Source: Sphingopyxis sp. LC363
GTDB lineage: Bacteria; Pseudomonadota; Alphaproteobacteria; Sphingomonadales; Sphingomonadaceae
Direction of reading: 5' to 3'
DNA: 64,000 nucleotides
Assembly: GCF_000756385.1 (NCBI RefSeq)
Contig: NZ_JNFC01000003.1
Span: 39,356-103,355, forward strand
The translations under genes and the position numbers were made by a program. The notes under the pieces are model-generated. The model worked only from the letters and a program-made list of their open reading frames with translations, did not search any database and had not been told where the DNA came from. Every line of letters begins with the position of its first letter. Position 1 is the first letter of the stretch. Of the stretch, positions 1-8,253 are shown one piece after another.

Positions 1-492
1 CGGGTGAGCGAGAGCAGTTGCGGGCTCTGCGGGATCGAGAATATCGAGGAGGTGCTGCGCCCCTTGCCTGCGGTCGCGGCGCGGATCAGGACCGACCGCC
101 GCGCCATCGCGGCGGCGCTCGCGGCGCTCGGCGAACATCAGCCGCTCGGGCGCGCGACGGGTGCGGTGCATGCCGCGGCTTTCTGTTCGCCCGACGGCAC
201 GATCCGGCTCGTGCGCGAGGACGTCGGGCGGCACAATGCGCTCGACAAGCTGGTCGGCGCGCTGGCGCGCGCGGGCATCAATCCGGGGGCGGGCTTTTTC
301 CTGCTGTCGGCGCGCTGCAGTTACGAGCTCGTCGAAAAGACGGTGCGCGCGGGGTGTCCGATGCTCGTGACCATCTCGGCGCCGACGAGCCTGGCGGCGG
401 AGCGCGCGGCGGCGGCGGGGCTGACGCTCGTCGCGCTGGCGCGGCCGGATTCGGCGCTGGTGATCGGCGATCCGCACGGGATGATCGCATGA
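1..492 (+). CDS. fdhD: FdhD, formate dehydrogenase accessory sulfurtransferase (C-terminal part)
   Basis: FdhD carries sulfur from a cysteine desulfurase to the molybdenum cofactor of formate dehydrogenases in the cytoplasm. The frame is open through base 1, so the gene enters from outside the window and only about 163 C-terminal codons are present. The GTG at position 4 is internal, not a start. The SSCGLCG segment at the beginning matches the conserved CxxC loop that receives the persulfide, and the later REDVGRHNALDK and LSARCSYELVEK segments are typical of the family. The stop overlaps the start of mobA (ATGA), and a formate-dehydrogenase-like oxidoreductase lies just downstream on the other strand, so the context fits cofactor maturation. 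The family call is firm; the upstream part is unseen. Confidence 0.95.
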   Translation, partial: RVSESSCGLCGIENIEEVLRPLPAVAARIRTDRRAIAAALAALGEHQPLGRATGAVHAAAFCSPDGTIRLVREDVGRHNALDKLVGALARAGINPGAGFFLLSARCSYELVEKTVRAGCPMLVTISAPTSLAAERAAAAGLTLVALARPDSALVIGDPHGMIA

Positions 493-1007
493 GAACGCTC
501 GGCGCAGTGCTCGCGGGCGGGCGGTCGAGCCGCTTCGGGTCGGACAAGGCGTGCGCGATGCTGGCTGGGCGGACGCTGCTCGATCATGCGTCGGGGGCGC
601 TTGCGCCGCACTGCGACGCGCTCGTCATCGTCGGCCGCGACGGCGGGATCGCCGACTGGCCACGCCCTGGCATGGGGCCGCTCGGCGCCTTTGCGGGCGC
701 GCTCGGCCATGCGGCGGCCGGCGGGTTCGACCAGTTGCTGACCGTATCGGTCGACTGCGTGCGCCTGCCCCCCGATCTGCGCGCGCTGCTCGAACCCGCG
801 CCCGCCTTTCTGGACAGCCAGCCGGTGATCGGACTGTGGCCGGTTTCGGCGCTGGAGACGCTGCGGGCAATGCTCGAGAGCGAAAGCGACCTGGCGGTGC
901 GTGCCTTTGCCCGGCGGATCGGCGCGCGCGCGGTGACGTGCGATTTCGTGCCGCCCAATATCAACAGCCCCGCCGATCTGGACCGGCTGGCGGGTGAGAA
1001 GGGCTAA
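489..1007 (+). CDS. mobA: MobA-like molybdenum cofactor guanylyltransferase
   Basis: Transfers GMP from GTP to molybdopterin to give the guanine dinucleotide cofactor used by DMSO-reductase-family enzymes such as the oxidoreductase encoded next door. The 172-residue protein opens with LAGGRSSRFGSDK, the nucleotide-binding loop of the MobA/GlmU-type nucleotidyltransferases, has a VDC(V)RLP segment where the family usually shows CDMP, and ends with an INSPADL motif. It is slightly shorter than typical MobA proteins. The start overlaps the fdhD stop by four bases (ATGA), which implies translational coupling. MobA fits better than MocA or other relatives because of the length and the fdhD/formate dehydrogenase neighbours. 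Confidence 0.88.
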   Translation: MRTLGAVLAGGRSSRFGSDKACAMLAGRTLLDHASGALAPHCDALVIVGRDGGIADWPRPGMGPLGAFAGALGHAAAGGFDQLLTVSVDCVRLPPDLRALLEPAPAFLDSQPVIGLWPVSALETLRAMLESESDLAVRAFARRIGARAVTCDFVPPNINSPADLDRLAGEKG

Positions 1008-1047
1008 AGTAGGAGCGGGTTAGACTGAAATACCGCTTCCCTTGTCT

Positions 1048-1125
1048 CGTCATCCCGGCGAAGGCCGGGATCTCATCGTTGCGATATGACTCACCGGCGA
1101 GATCCCGGCCTTCGCCGGGATGACG
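1048..1125. repeat. Inverted hairpin repeat, family A (GTCATCCCGGC type), copy 1
   Basis: Two 27-base arms (1048-1074 and 1099-1125) are perfect reverse complements. Each arm is itself partly palindromic (CCCGGCGAAGGCCGGG). The element lies between the convergent ends of mobA and the oxidoreductase gene, where it could serve as a bidirectional terminator or RNA-stabilising structure. The same unit recurs near 9276, 46397, 46668, 55193 and 56814. Confidence 0.9.
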
Positions 1126-1148
1126 ATCAAGTCAAAAATGATCATGCT

Positions 1149-3419
1149 CTAGCGCGCCGCGACGACGCGCACGGGAACCGATTTTGCCGCCGGACAACCG
1201 CTGACCTTGTCGTAAAAGCCCAGCGGCATCAGCGGGTTGAGTTCGGGGTAATAGCCCGCGACCGACCCGCGCGACATCGGATAGTCGATGATCGTGAGCC
1301 CGTCGACGCGGCGCGCGATGCCATCGGTTCCGATCGTTTCGAGCGCAACCTTCGCGCCTGCCTCGAGTCCCCGATCTGCGATGTCGTCGGCGTTCATGAA
1401 GAGGATCATGCGGTCGTTATACACGCCGCGATAGCGGTCGTTGTAGCTGTAGATCGTCGTGTTGAACTGGTCGTGCGAACGCACCGTCGCGAGCCGCAAC
1501 ATGGCGGGATCGGCGACCGGCGCGTTGACGTCGAGCCCCGGCAGGACGAGAAAATTCGCCTTGCCGTCCCGCGTCACCCAGACGCGGCGGCGCGGCGGAA
1601 TGTCGAGGTGAAACCCCATCGGCGCCTTGATGCGTTCCGAAAATCCTTCGTAGAGCGCGGGATAGACCTCGGCGATCTTGTCGCGGATCAGGCCGTAATC
1701 GTCGATATAACTGGCCCAATCGACCTTGCTCTCCGGCAATGTCGCCATCGCCATCCGGCAGACGATCTCGGTCTCGGGCAACAGATGCTCGCTCGCGGGG
1801 TCGAGCACGCCGCGCGAGGCGGTGACGTTCGACATCGAATCCTCGATCGTCACGAACTGCTCGCCCTTCGCGGTCTCGATGCGTTCGGAGCGCGCGACGA
1901 CGGGCAAGATCAACGCATCCCTGCCGTGGACGAGGTGCCCACGGTTGAGCTTGGTCGCGATGCCGACGGTGAGGTCGAGCCCCCGCATCGCGGCATATGA
2001 GCGGTCGGTGTCGGGCACCGCGCGGACGAAATTGCCGCCGAGGCCGATGAAGACCTTTGCGGTGCCTGCCAGCATCGCCTCGACCGACTCGACCGCGTGG
2101 TGACCGTGCCCGCGCGGCGGCTCGAAACCGAAGACGTCGCGCACCCGGTCGAGATAGGCCTGAGCCGGTTTCTCGTCGATCCCGACGGTGCGGTCGCCCT
2201 GCACGTTCGAATGGCCGCGGATCGGCGAAATGCCCGCGCCGGGCTTACCGAAATTGCCCTTGAGCAAGAGCAGGTTGGCGATCTGCTGGACGAGCTCGGA
2301 CCCCCGCTGATGCTGGGTCACGCCCATGCCGTAGCAGATGAGCGTCGCGTTCGAGGCGATATAGATTTCGGCGCAGCGGCGGATCTGTGCCTCGCCGATC
2401 CCCGCCGCGGCGACGAGGTCGGGCCAGCGCTGCGCCTCGATATCGGCCTTGAGTGCGTCGAAACCCGACGTATGTTCGGCGATGAAGGCGTGATCGAGCA
2501 CCGGCTCGCCCGCCGCTTCGCGCTCGAACAGCACTTTCATCATGCCCTTGAGCAACGCGAGGTCGCCGCCGACCTTGATATGGACGAATTCGCTGCTGAT
2601 CTCGGTCGAGCCGAAGGTCGCCATCTGGACGATGTCCTGCGGCTCGGTGAATTTGATCAGCGCGCGTTCGGGCATCGGGTTGACCGCGACGATCGGCACC
2701 CCGCGTTTTCGCGCCTCGACGAGCGGGGTCATCATGCGCGGCGCGTTGGTCCCGGCGTTATGCCCGATCAGGAAGATCGCCTCGGCATGTTCGAAGTCGC
2801 CCAGGATCACCGTGCCCTTGCCGACGCCGATCGACGGCGGCAGCCCGCGGCTCGTCGGTTCGTGGCACATGTTCGAACAGTCGGGAAAATTGTTCGTGCC
2901 ATATTCGCGCACGAAGATCGAATAGAGAAAAGCGGTCTCGTTCGCGGTGCGGCCCGAGGTGTAGAATTCGGCCTGATCGGGGCTTTCGAGCGCGCGGAGA
3001 TGGCCGCCGATGAGCGCGAAAGCGTCCTCCCAGCTTACGGGTACATAACGATCGGTCGCCGCGTCGTAACGCATCGGTTCGGTCAGCCGGCCCTGCATCT
3101 CGAGCCAATAATCCGACTGTTCCATCAACTCGGTGACGCTGTGCTGCGCGAAAAATTCGCGTGTCACACGGAATTTCGTCGCCTCGTGCGCGAGCGCCTT
3201 CGCACCATTTTCGCAGAATTCGAGCTTCTTGGTACAGCTCGCATCGGGGAAGGCGCAGCTCGGGCATTTGAACCCGCCGGGCTGGTTCATCGAGAGCAGC
3301 GCGCGCGACCCCTTGGTGACGACGCTCTGTTCGAGCAGAACCTTCGCGGTCGCCGCCGCGGCGCCCCAGCCGCCGGCGGGGCTGTCATAGGTTTTGTACC
3401 GGGGTTTCTGCTCGGCCAT
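1149..3419 (-). CDS. FdhF/YdeP-family molybdopterin oxidoreductase (formate dehydrogenase-like)
   Basis: A 756-residue cytoplasmic molybdo-enzyme of the DMSO-reductase superfamily. It belongs to the YdeP-like branch rather than the classical formate dehydrogenases. The N-terminal KCPSCAFPD (about residues 51-59), with further Cys near 62 and 69, replaces the usual CPYCGxGC 4Fe-4S motif. The SNMCHEPT segment puts a cysteine (about C185) where FdhF has its molybdenum-ligating selenocysteine. No signal peptide is visible. Downstream in the protein, GTNAPRM, QANLLL-like and RGHSNVQGD segments are characteristic. Physiological substrate is not established for this branch; E. coli YdeP is linked to acid resistance. 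fdhD and mobA are adjacent in convergent orientation. The ATG at 3419 has no strong ribosome-binding site. Confidence 0.9.
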   Translation of the reverse strand: MAEQKPRYKTYDSPAGGWGAAAATAKVLLEQSVVTKGSRALLSMNQPGGFKCPSCAFPDASCTKKLEFCENGAKALAHEATKFRVTREFFAQHSVTELMEQSDYWLEMQGRLTEPMRYDAATDRYVPVSWEDAFALIGGHLRALESPDQAEFYTSGRTANETAFLYSIFVREYGTNNFPDCSNMCHEPTSRGLPPSIGVGKGTVILGDFEHAEAIFLIGHNAGTNAPRMMTPLVEARKRGVPIVAVNPMPERALIKFTEPQDIVQMATFGSTEISSEFVHIKVGGDLALLKGMMKVLFEREAAGEPVLDHAFIAEHTSGFDALKADIEAQRWPDLVAAAGIGEAQIRRCAEIYIASNATLICYGMGVTQHQRGSELVQQIANLLLLKGNFGKPGAGISPIRGHSNVQGDRTVGIDEKPAQAYLDRVRDVFGFEPPRGHGHHAVESVEAMLAGTAKVFIGLGGNFVRAVPDTDRSYAAMRGLDLTVGIATKLNRGHLVHGRDALILPVVARSERIETAKGEQFVTIEDSMSNVTASRGVLDPASEHLLPETEIVCRMAMATLPESKVDWASYIDDYGLIRDKIAEVYPALYEGFSERIKAPMGFHLDIPPRRRVWVTRDGKANFLVLPGLDVNAPVADPAMLRLATVRSHDQFNTTIYSYNDRYRGVYNDRMILFMNADDIADRGLEAGAKVALETIGTDGIARRVDGLTIIDYPMSRGSVAGYYPELNPLMPLGFYDKVSGCPAAKSVPVRVVAAR

Positions 3420-3449
3420 TGCGCGCCGATTAAAGCATAGCGGCGGGTG

Positions 3450-5099
3450 CTAATCCATGAGTCTTTGGTTCGGGAGGGGGCTCGTGTTGGTGAACCATTG
3501 CTCGCCGGCGCCGCGGCGGCGCTGCATGACCTCCTCCTGAAATTCGAACATGCCCGGCAGCATATCGCGCCCAGCTACCGGACGAGCGCCGAACCGCATG
3601 AAATTCTCCGCCTTGCCATAGGCGGGCCATGCCGGCGCACCGTCCGCCGAAGGGGCGCCGTGCGCGGCGAAGGCCGCCCAATAGCCGACCATCTGCCGCG
3701 CCAGCGCGCGATCCTCTTCGCCGGCCGGCATCGGCCAATTGGAGAGGCCGCCGAACGGACGTCCTGCAACGCCGAAAACGAAGGGCAACTCGCCGGCGTG
3801 AAAAGCGCAGAGAGACCGCGCACGCGCCGCGGCGTAGCAATGATCGAAAAGATAGAGATAGGCGGGCTGACCGGCGCGTGCCTGCTGCCGCACGAGCCGC
3901 TCGGTCGCCCAGCCATAGACGGCGTCGCGCGTCGCGGCGAGCAGACTCTCTTCGCGGTCCGACGCGGGATAGAGCCGCAGGAAAGCGGGCGCGAGATCGC
4001 CGAAGCGCCGCGCGATTTCGGCCTCGTAGGTCGCGGCATCGGCGGGAACCGGAGGGACCAGCGCACGCTGGCTGCGCACCTCGCCGCTGTTGAAGCCCGC
4101 GAGCACGGGCACTTTCGCTTGCTCCCCGCGGTCGAAAATATCGACGAGTTGACCGGGCACGACGGCGCCGTCGATCACCGGCTGCGCGACGAAGCGCGCA
4201 CGCAGCCCGGCGGCGACAAGCGCCTTTGGATCGGCGCGGCGGAGCGCCGCGAGGTCGGTCACGCCCAGGCTGGCGACAAGCGCGGTTCCGGTCGCCTCGG
4301 CGGACGGCATGCCAAAGGCCGCATCGCGGAGATGCGGTACGGCGCGCATGTTCGTGCTCTGGACGATCGCTTTCGCGAACAACCCCTTCGCGCGCGGGCT
4401 GGCGAGCAGATAGGTGGCGCTGAGCGCGCCCGCGGACTCGCCCATCACGGTGACATTCGCCGGATCGCCGCCGAACGCGCCGATATTGCGCCGCACCCAT
4501 TGCAGCGCCGCGATCTGGTCGAGCAGGCCGTAATTGCCCGATACGCCTTCGGGCGATTCGGCGCTGAGCGCGGAATGCGCGAGCCAGCCGAGGACGCCGA
4601 GCCGGTAATTGATCGACACGAAGACAATGCCGCGCCTCGCAAATTCGCCGCCGTCGTACATCGGGCTGGCGCTCGATCCGAATTGCAGCGCGCCGCCGTG
4701 GATCCAGACGATCACCGGCGCGCCGTCGGTGCTTTCGGGCGCCCAGACATTGAGCGTCAGGCAATCCTCGCGCATCGGACGCGGCGGCTCGAAATAGACG
4801 CTCGCGGCGGGATAGGAGGGCTGGACGCAGTCGGGACCGAAGGCCGGCGCTTCGCGAACACCCTCCCATTTTTCCGGAGGCGCGGGCGGGCGCCAGCGGC
4901 GTTCGCCGACCGGCGGCGCGGCATAGGGGATGCCGCGAAAGACGCGCAGCCCGTCCTCGCGGACGCCCGCGACGCGGCCCTCGGCGACCGTCACGGCCGG
5001 CGCTTCGGCGGCGAAGGCTGTGCTGCCCCCAACGGCCGCGAGCAGGAAAAGGGTCACGGCGACGTGGCGGCGCAATGCCGCAATATCCTTCATCAACAT
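3450..5099 (-). CDS. Secreted type-B carboxylesterase, paralogue 1
   Basis: An alpha/beta-hydrolase of the type-B carboxylesterase/lipase family, about 549 residues, predicted to be exported (hydrophobic leader ending in AFA near residue 30). The sequence shows the nucleophile elbow GESAGA (Ser about 222), the oxyanion HGGA at about 134-137, the EDCLTLNVWAP signature near 111, and a later FHAGELPFVFG segment that should hold the catalytic His. I chose the ATG at 5099, six bases upstream of a second in-frame ATG, because a GGGAG lies just upstream; 5126 is a longer alternative. It is transcribed divergently from the M28-like gene, and a dyad operator sits between them. It is clearly paralogous to the esterase at 11717-13351. 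The ester it hydrolyses cannot be told. Confidence 0.93.
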   Translation of the reverse strand: MLMKDIAALRRHVAVTLFLLAAVGGSTAFAAEAPAVTVAEGRVAGVREDGLRVFRGIPYAAPPVGERRWRPPAPPEKWEGVREAPAFGPDCVQPSYPAASVYFEPPRPMREDCLTLNVWAPESTDGAPVIVWIHGGALQFGSSASPMYDGGEFARRGIVFVSINYRLGVLGWLAHSALSAESPEGVSGNYGLLDQIAALQWVRRNIGAFGGDPANVTVMGESAGALSATYLLASPRAKGLFAKAIVQSTNMRAVPHLRDAAFGMPSAEATGTALVASLGVTDLAALRRADPKALVAAGLRARFVAQPVIDGAVVPGQLVDIFDRGEQAKVPVLAGFNSGEVRSQRALVPPVPADAATYEAEIARRFGDLAPAFLRLYPASDREESLLAATRDAVYGWATERLVRQQARAGQPAYLYLFDHCYAAARARSLCAFHAGELPFVFGVAGRPFGGLSNWPMPAGEEDRALARQMVGYWAAFAAHGAPSADGAPAWPAYGKAENFMRFGARPVAGRDMLPGMFEFQEEVMQRRRGAGEQWFTNTSPLPNQRLMD

Positions 5100-5139
5100 G
5101 GCTCTCCCGTCGGCGATGCTTGCCATCGTCCTGCGCCCG

Positions 5140-5168
5140 ACTTACGCTCACACGCGAGTGAATATCAA
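5140..5168. promoter_or_regulatory. Candidate TetR-type operator between divergent esterase and M28-like genes
   Basis: The gap holds CTCACACGCGAG followed by TGAATATC. Read on the minus strand it is ATATTCACTC-N4-GTGAG, which matches the site at 9172-9195 base for base in both half-sites and resembles a third at 15731-15755. The recurrence upstream of three transcripts of one catabolic cluster supports a shared regulator; the identity of that regulator is an inference. Confidence 0.5.
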
Positions 5169-5213
5169 GCACGGACAGCGCGCGATCGATCGAATGGATG
5201 CGGGAGAGCCGAG

Positions 5214-6503
5214 ATGACGAAACCCACGCGGCGCGGCTTTCTGGCCGGGGCGACGGCGTTGCCGATCGCGACGGCGGTGCATGTTGACGCAGCGACCGCG
5301 CCGAATGCGATCGCCGCCGACCTCTCGACCTATATCGGCTTCGGCAACAAGCAGTCGGGCGGTGCGGGCGACACCGCCTGCGGCCATTGGCTGGCGACCG
5401 AGCTCGACCGTGCGGGCTTCGCGGTCGAGAGACTGCCGATCTCCGTCCCTTGGTTCGAAGGAGAAGGCTGCGAAATCGTGGCGGGCGAAAGGCGCGCGCC
5501 GCTGCATCCGCAGCCAATCGTCACCCCGACCCCCAACGGAGGCGTATCCGGACCGCTCGTCCGCGTCGATGCGCATGGCCAGACCGACGCGCCGCTTGCG
5601 GGCGCGATCGCGATCGTCGACCTGCCCTATGGGCGCTGGTCGTCGGCGCTGCCGAAGCCGGTACGCGCGCCGGTCGATGCCGCCTTCGCGGGCGGTGCAC
5701 GAGCTGCGGTGATCGTCACCAACGGCCCGACCGGACAGGTGATCGCGCTCAACGCCGACGGCCGCGCGCCGATGTTCGCGGGACCGGTCGGGCTGCTTGC
5801 CCCTGCCGAGGCCGCGCCCTTCCTTGCCGCCGCGATGCGGCGCCAGCCCGCGCGCGTGACGCTGGCGGGCCGCGGCGGGCGGCGCGCGGCGTTCAACGTC
5901 ATCGGCCGGCTCGACCGCGGCAAGCGGCGCTGGCTCGTCGTCTCGACTCCGCGTTCGGGCTGGACCGTCTGCGGCGGCGAGCGCGGCGGCGGCGTCGCCG
6001 CATGGCTCGATCTCGCGCGCCGGGCGCCGGCGGCCTTTCCCGACCATGACATTGCCTTTCTGTGCAACAGCGGACATGAGTATGAAAATCTGGGCGCCGA
6101 AGAATCGCTGAAGGCCGTAGCGCCCAAACCCGCCGAAACGCATTTCTGGCTGCACCTCGGCGCCAATCTGGCGGCCCGCGACTGGCACGAGGGGCTGTTC
6201 GGCCTTGCACCGCTTCCCGGCACCGATTCGCAGCGCTATCTGGTGGTCAGCCCGCCGCTGCTACCCGCGGCGCGGCGGCTGTTCGCGGGCCTTGCGGGTC
6301 TCGAGGCGCCCTATGCCAGCGACCGGATTTCGGCCGGCGAACTGACCGCGATCATCAAGGCGGGCTATCCCTCGGTGGCCGGGCTGTTCGGGGTGCATCG
6401 CTTCCACCATGTCGAAGGCGACGACGCGCGCTGCGTCGATGCGGCGGCGGTCGCCGCAACGATGGCGGCGTTTAGGCAATTGCTCGTCACCGCCGCCGCC
6501 TGA
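5214..6503 (+). CDS. Tat-exported M28-peptidase-like protein with degenerate metal site
   Basis: A 429-residue protein whose start carries TRRGFLAG followed by a hydrophobic run and an Ala-rich cleavage region: a Tat-type leader. The body resembles M28 aminopeptidases with an inserted PA-like domain (about residues 80-210). However, the place where M28 enzymes have the H-x-D and following D zinc ligands reads VVSTPRSGWTVCGGERGGG, and the usual EE loop reads SGHEYENLG. Several canonical ligands therefore appear to be missing. It may be a non-catalytic M28-fold protein or an enzyme using other residues. The ATG at 5214 follows a GGGAG. It is divergent from the esterase at 3450-5099 and shares its candidate operator, so co-regulation is likely. 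Confidence 0.65.
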   Translation: MTKPTRRGFLAGATALPIATAVHVDAATAPNAIAADLSTYIGFGNKQSGGAGDTACGHWLATELDRAGFAVERLPISVPWFEGEGCEIVAGERRAPLHPQPIVTPTPNGGVSGPLVRVDAHGQTDAPLAGAIAIVDLPYGRWSSALPKPVRAPVDAAFAGGARAAVIVTNGPTGQVIALNADGRAPMFAGPVGLLAPAEAAPFLAAAMRRQPARVTLAGRGGRRAAFNVIGRLDRGKRRWLVVSTPRSGWTVCGGERGGGVAAWLDLARRAPAAFPDHDIAFLCNSGHEYENLGAEESLKAVAPKPAETHFWLHLGANLAARDWHEGLFGLAPLPGTDSQRYLVVSPPLLPAARRLFAGLAGLEAPYASDRISAGELTAIIKAGYPSVAGLFGVHRFHHVEGDDARCVDAAAVAATMAAFRQLLVTAAA

Positions 6504-6506
6504 CTT

Positions 6507-8180
6507 CTACGCTTCGATGTCCCGCTTGAAGGTTTCGGGCAGGAAGAGGATACCGACCACTGCGGTGACCGCCGCGATCACCACCGCATACCATAGACCC
6601 TGATAGATATTGCCCGTCGCCGCGACCATCGCGAAGCCGATCGTCGGCATGAAACCGCCGATCCAGCCGTTGCCGATATGATAGGGCAAGGACAGCGAGC
6701 TGTAGCGGATGCGCGCCGGAAACAGTTCGACGAGCAAGGCCGCGAGCGGGCCGTAGACCATCGTCGCGAGCAGGCCGAAGATGCAGAGGATCAGGATCAC
6801 CTTCGTCTTGTTCACCTGCGCCGGATCGGCCTTGTCGGGATAGCCCGCGGCGTCGAGCGCGGCCTTGGCCTCGGCGCTAAAGGCGGCGACCACCGCGGCG
6901 CGCGCGCCCTTGTCCAGCCCCGCGGGGTCGGGGACCGCGACCGCCCGGTCGCCGACCCGCACCGATGCGCGCGTTCCCGCCGGCGCCTCGACATTCGCAT
7001 AGTTGATGCCATTCCTGGCGAGATAGGATTTGGCGATGTCGCAGCTCGTGGTGTCGAAGCTGTTCTTGCCGATCGGATCGAACTGGAACGAACATTCGCC
7101 GCCATCGACGACTACGGCGACCGGCGCGCGCTCGATCGCCGCCGCCATCGCCGGGTTCGCCGCGACGACGAGCGCCTTGTAGAGCGGGAAATAGACAAAG
7201 ACCGCGATGACGCAGGCGGTCATCATGATCGGCTTGCGCCCGATCTTGTCGCTGAGCCAGCCGAAGAAGACGAAGCTCGGGATGATGATCGTCAGCGCCG
7301 CGGCGACCAGGAAATTGGCGGTCGCGCCGTCGACCCGCGCGATGCGTTCGAGATAGAAGAGCGGATAGAGATGCGCGGCGAAGCCGATCACCGCCTGCCC
7401 CGCGACCGCGCCGAAGAGCGCGATCAGCACGATCTTCAGGTTGCGCCATTCGCCGAAGGCTTCCTTGAGCGGCGCCTTCGACGTTTCGCCCGCCGCCTTC
7501 ATGCGCTGGAAGACCGGGCTCTCTTCGAGCTGGAGGCGGATCCACAGCGCGACCGACAGGAGGACGATCGAGAAGATGAAGGGCAGGCGCCAGCCCCAGT
7601 CGTTGAACGCGTCGGCATCCATGAACAGCCGCAGCGACACGACGAAGGTCGAGGCGAGGATGAGCCCGATCATCGCCGTGGTCTGGATGAAGCTGGTATA
7701 GAAACCGCGCTTTCCGGGCGGTGCATGTTCGGCGATATAGACCGCCGCGCCGCCATATTCGCCGCCGATCGCCAGCCCCTGGAGCAGCCGCAGGATCATC
7801 AGGATGATCGGCGCCGCGACGCCGATCGTGTCGTAGCCGGGCAGGAAACCGACGGCAAAGGTCGACAGACCCATGATCGCCATTGTGACGAGAAAGGTGT
7901 TCTTGCGCCCGACGATATCGCCGACGCGCCCGAAGACGAGCGCGCCGAACGGCCGCACCGCAAAGCCCGCGGCAAAGGCCATCAGCGCGAGGATGAAGCC
8001 CGTCGTCTCGTTCACGCCCGAGAAGAAATGGTGCGACAGGGCGCTGGCGAGCAGCCCGTAGAGGTAGAAATCATACCATTCGAATACCGTCCCCAGCGAC
8101 GACGCGCCGATGACGAGCTTTTCATTCTGCCCCTTTTGCACCGCATCCGCGGCAGGCAAGGCTTCGCTGTCGGTTGCCAT
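6507..8180 (-). CDS. MHS-family MFS transporter with a large extra loop
   Basis: A 557-residue major-facilitator protein of the metabolite:H+ symporter type. The GRVGDIVGRKNTF loop between TM2 and TM3 and RLLQGLAIGGEYGGA in TM4 are the family signatures. About twelve membrane segments are visible. Between two C-terminal helices (about residues 341-458) lies an unusual soluble stretch of roughly 118 residues with two cysteines (about C363 and C380). The ATG follows a GGAGAAGGAT ribosome-binding site. The gene lies 73 bases downstream of the SDR in the same direction and is probably co-transcribed with it. The neighbourhood of esterases, acyl-CoA ligase and TonB receptor suggests uptake of an organic acid or ester product across the inner membrane; the substrate is unknown. 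Confidence 0.9.
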   Translation of the reverse strand: MATDSEALPAADAVQKGQNEKLVIGASSLGTVFEWYDFYLYGLLASALSHHFFSGVNETTGFILALMAFAAGFAVRPFGALVFGRVGDIVGRKNTFLVTMAIMGLSTFAVGFLPGYDTIGVAAPIILMILRLLQGLAIGGEYGGAAVYIAEHAPPGKRGFYTSFIQTTAMIGLILASTFVVSLRLFMDADAFNDWGWRLPFIFSIVLLSVALWIRLQLEESPVFQRMKAAGETSKAPLKEAFGEWRNLKIVLIALFGAVAGQAVIGFAAHLYPLFYLERIARVDGATANFLVAAALTIIIPSFVFFGWLSDKIGRKPIMMTACVIAVFVYFPLYKALVVAANPAMAAAIERAPVAVVVDGGECSFQFDPIGKNSFDTTSCDIAKSYLARNGINYANVEAPAGTRASVRVGDRAVAVPDPAGLDKGARAAVVAAFSAEAKAALDAAGYPDKADPAQVNKTKVILILCIFGLLATMVYGPLAALLVELFPARIRYSSLSLPYHIGNGWIGGFMPTIGFAMVAATGNIYQGLWYAVVIAAVTAVVGILFLPETFKRDIEA

Positions 8181-8253
8181 ATCCTTCTCCCATTTTGCCC
8201 GGCGACGGCGGCGGGCTCTTCATCGGCCCGTCCGCCATGCCCCCGGGGAATCC

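Noticed and set aside
2097..3440. Long plus-strand reading frame opposite the YdeP-type gene
   Set aside because: It is the antisense shadow of a clearly coding gene in a GC-rich genome; its Asp/Arg/His-rich composition has no protein-like motif.
3447..5213. Extended plus-strand frame leading into the M28-like gene
   Set aside because: The part before 5214 is antisense to the esterase gene; the Tat leader and ribosome-binding site fix the real start at 5214.
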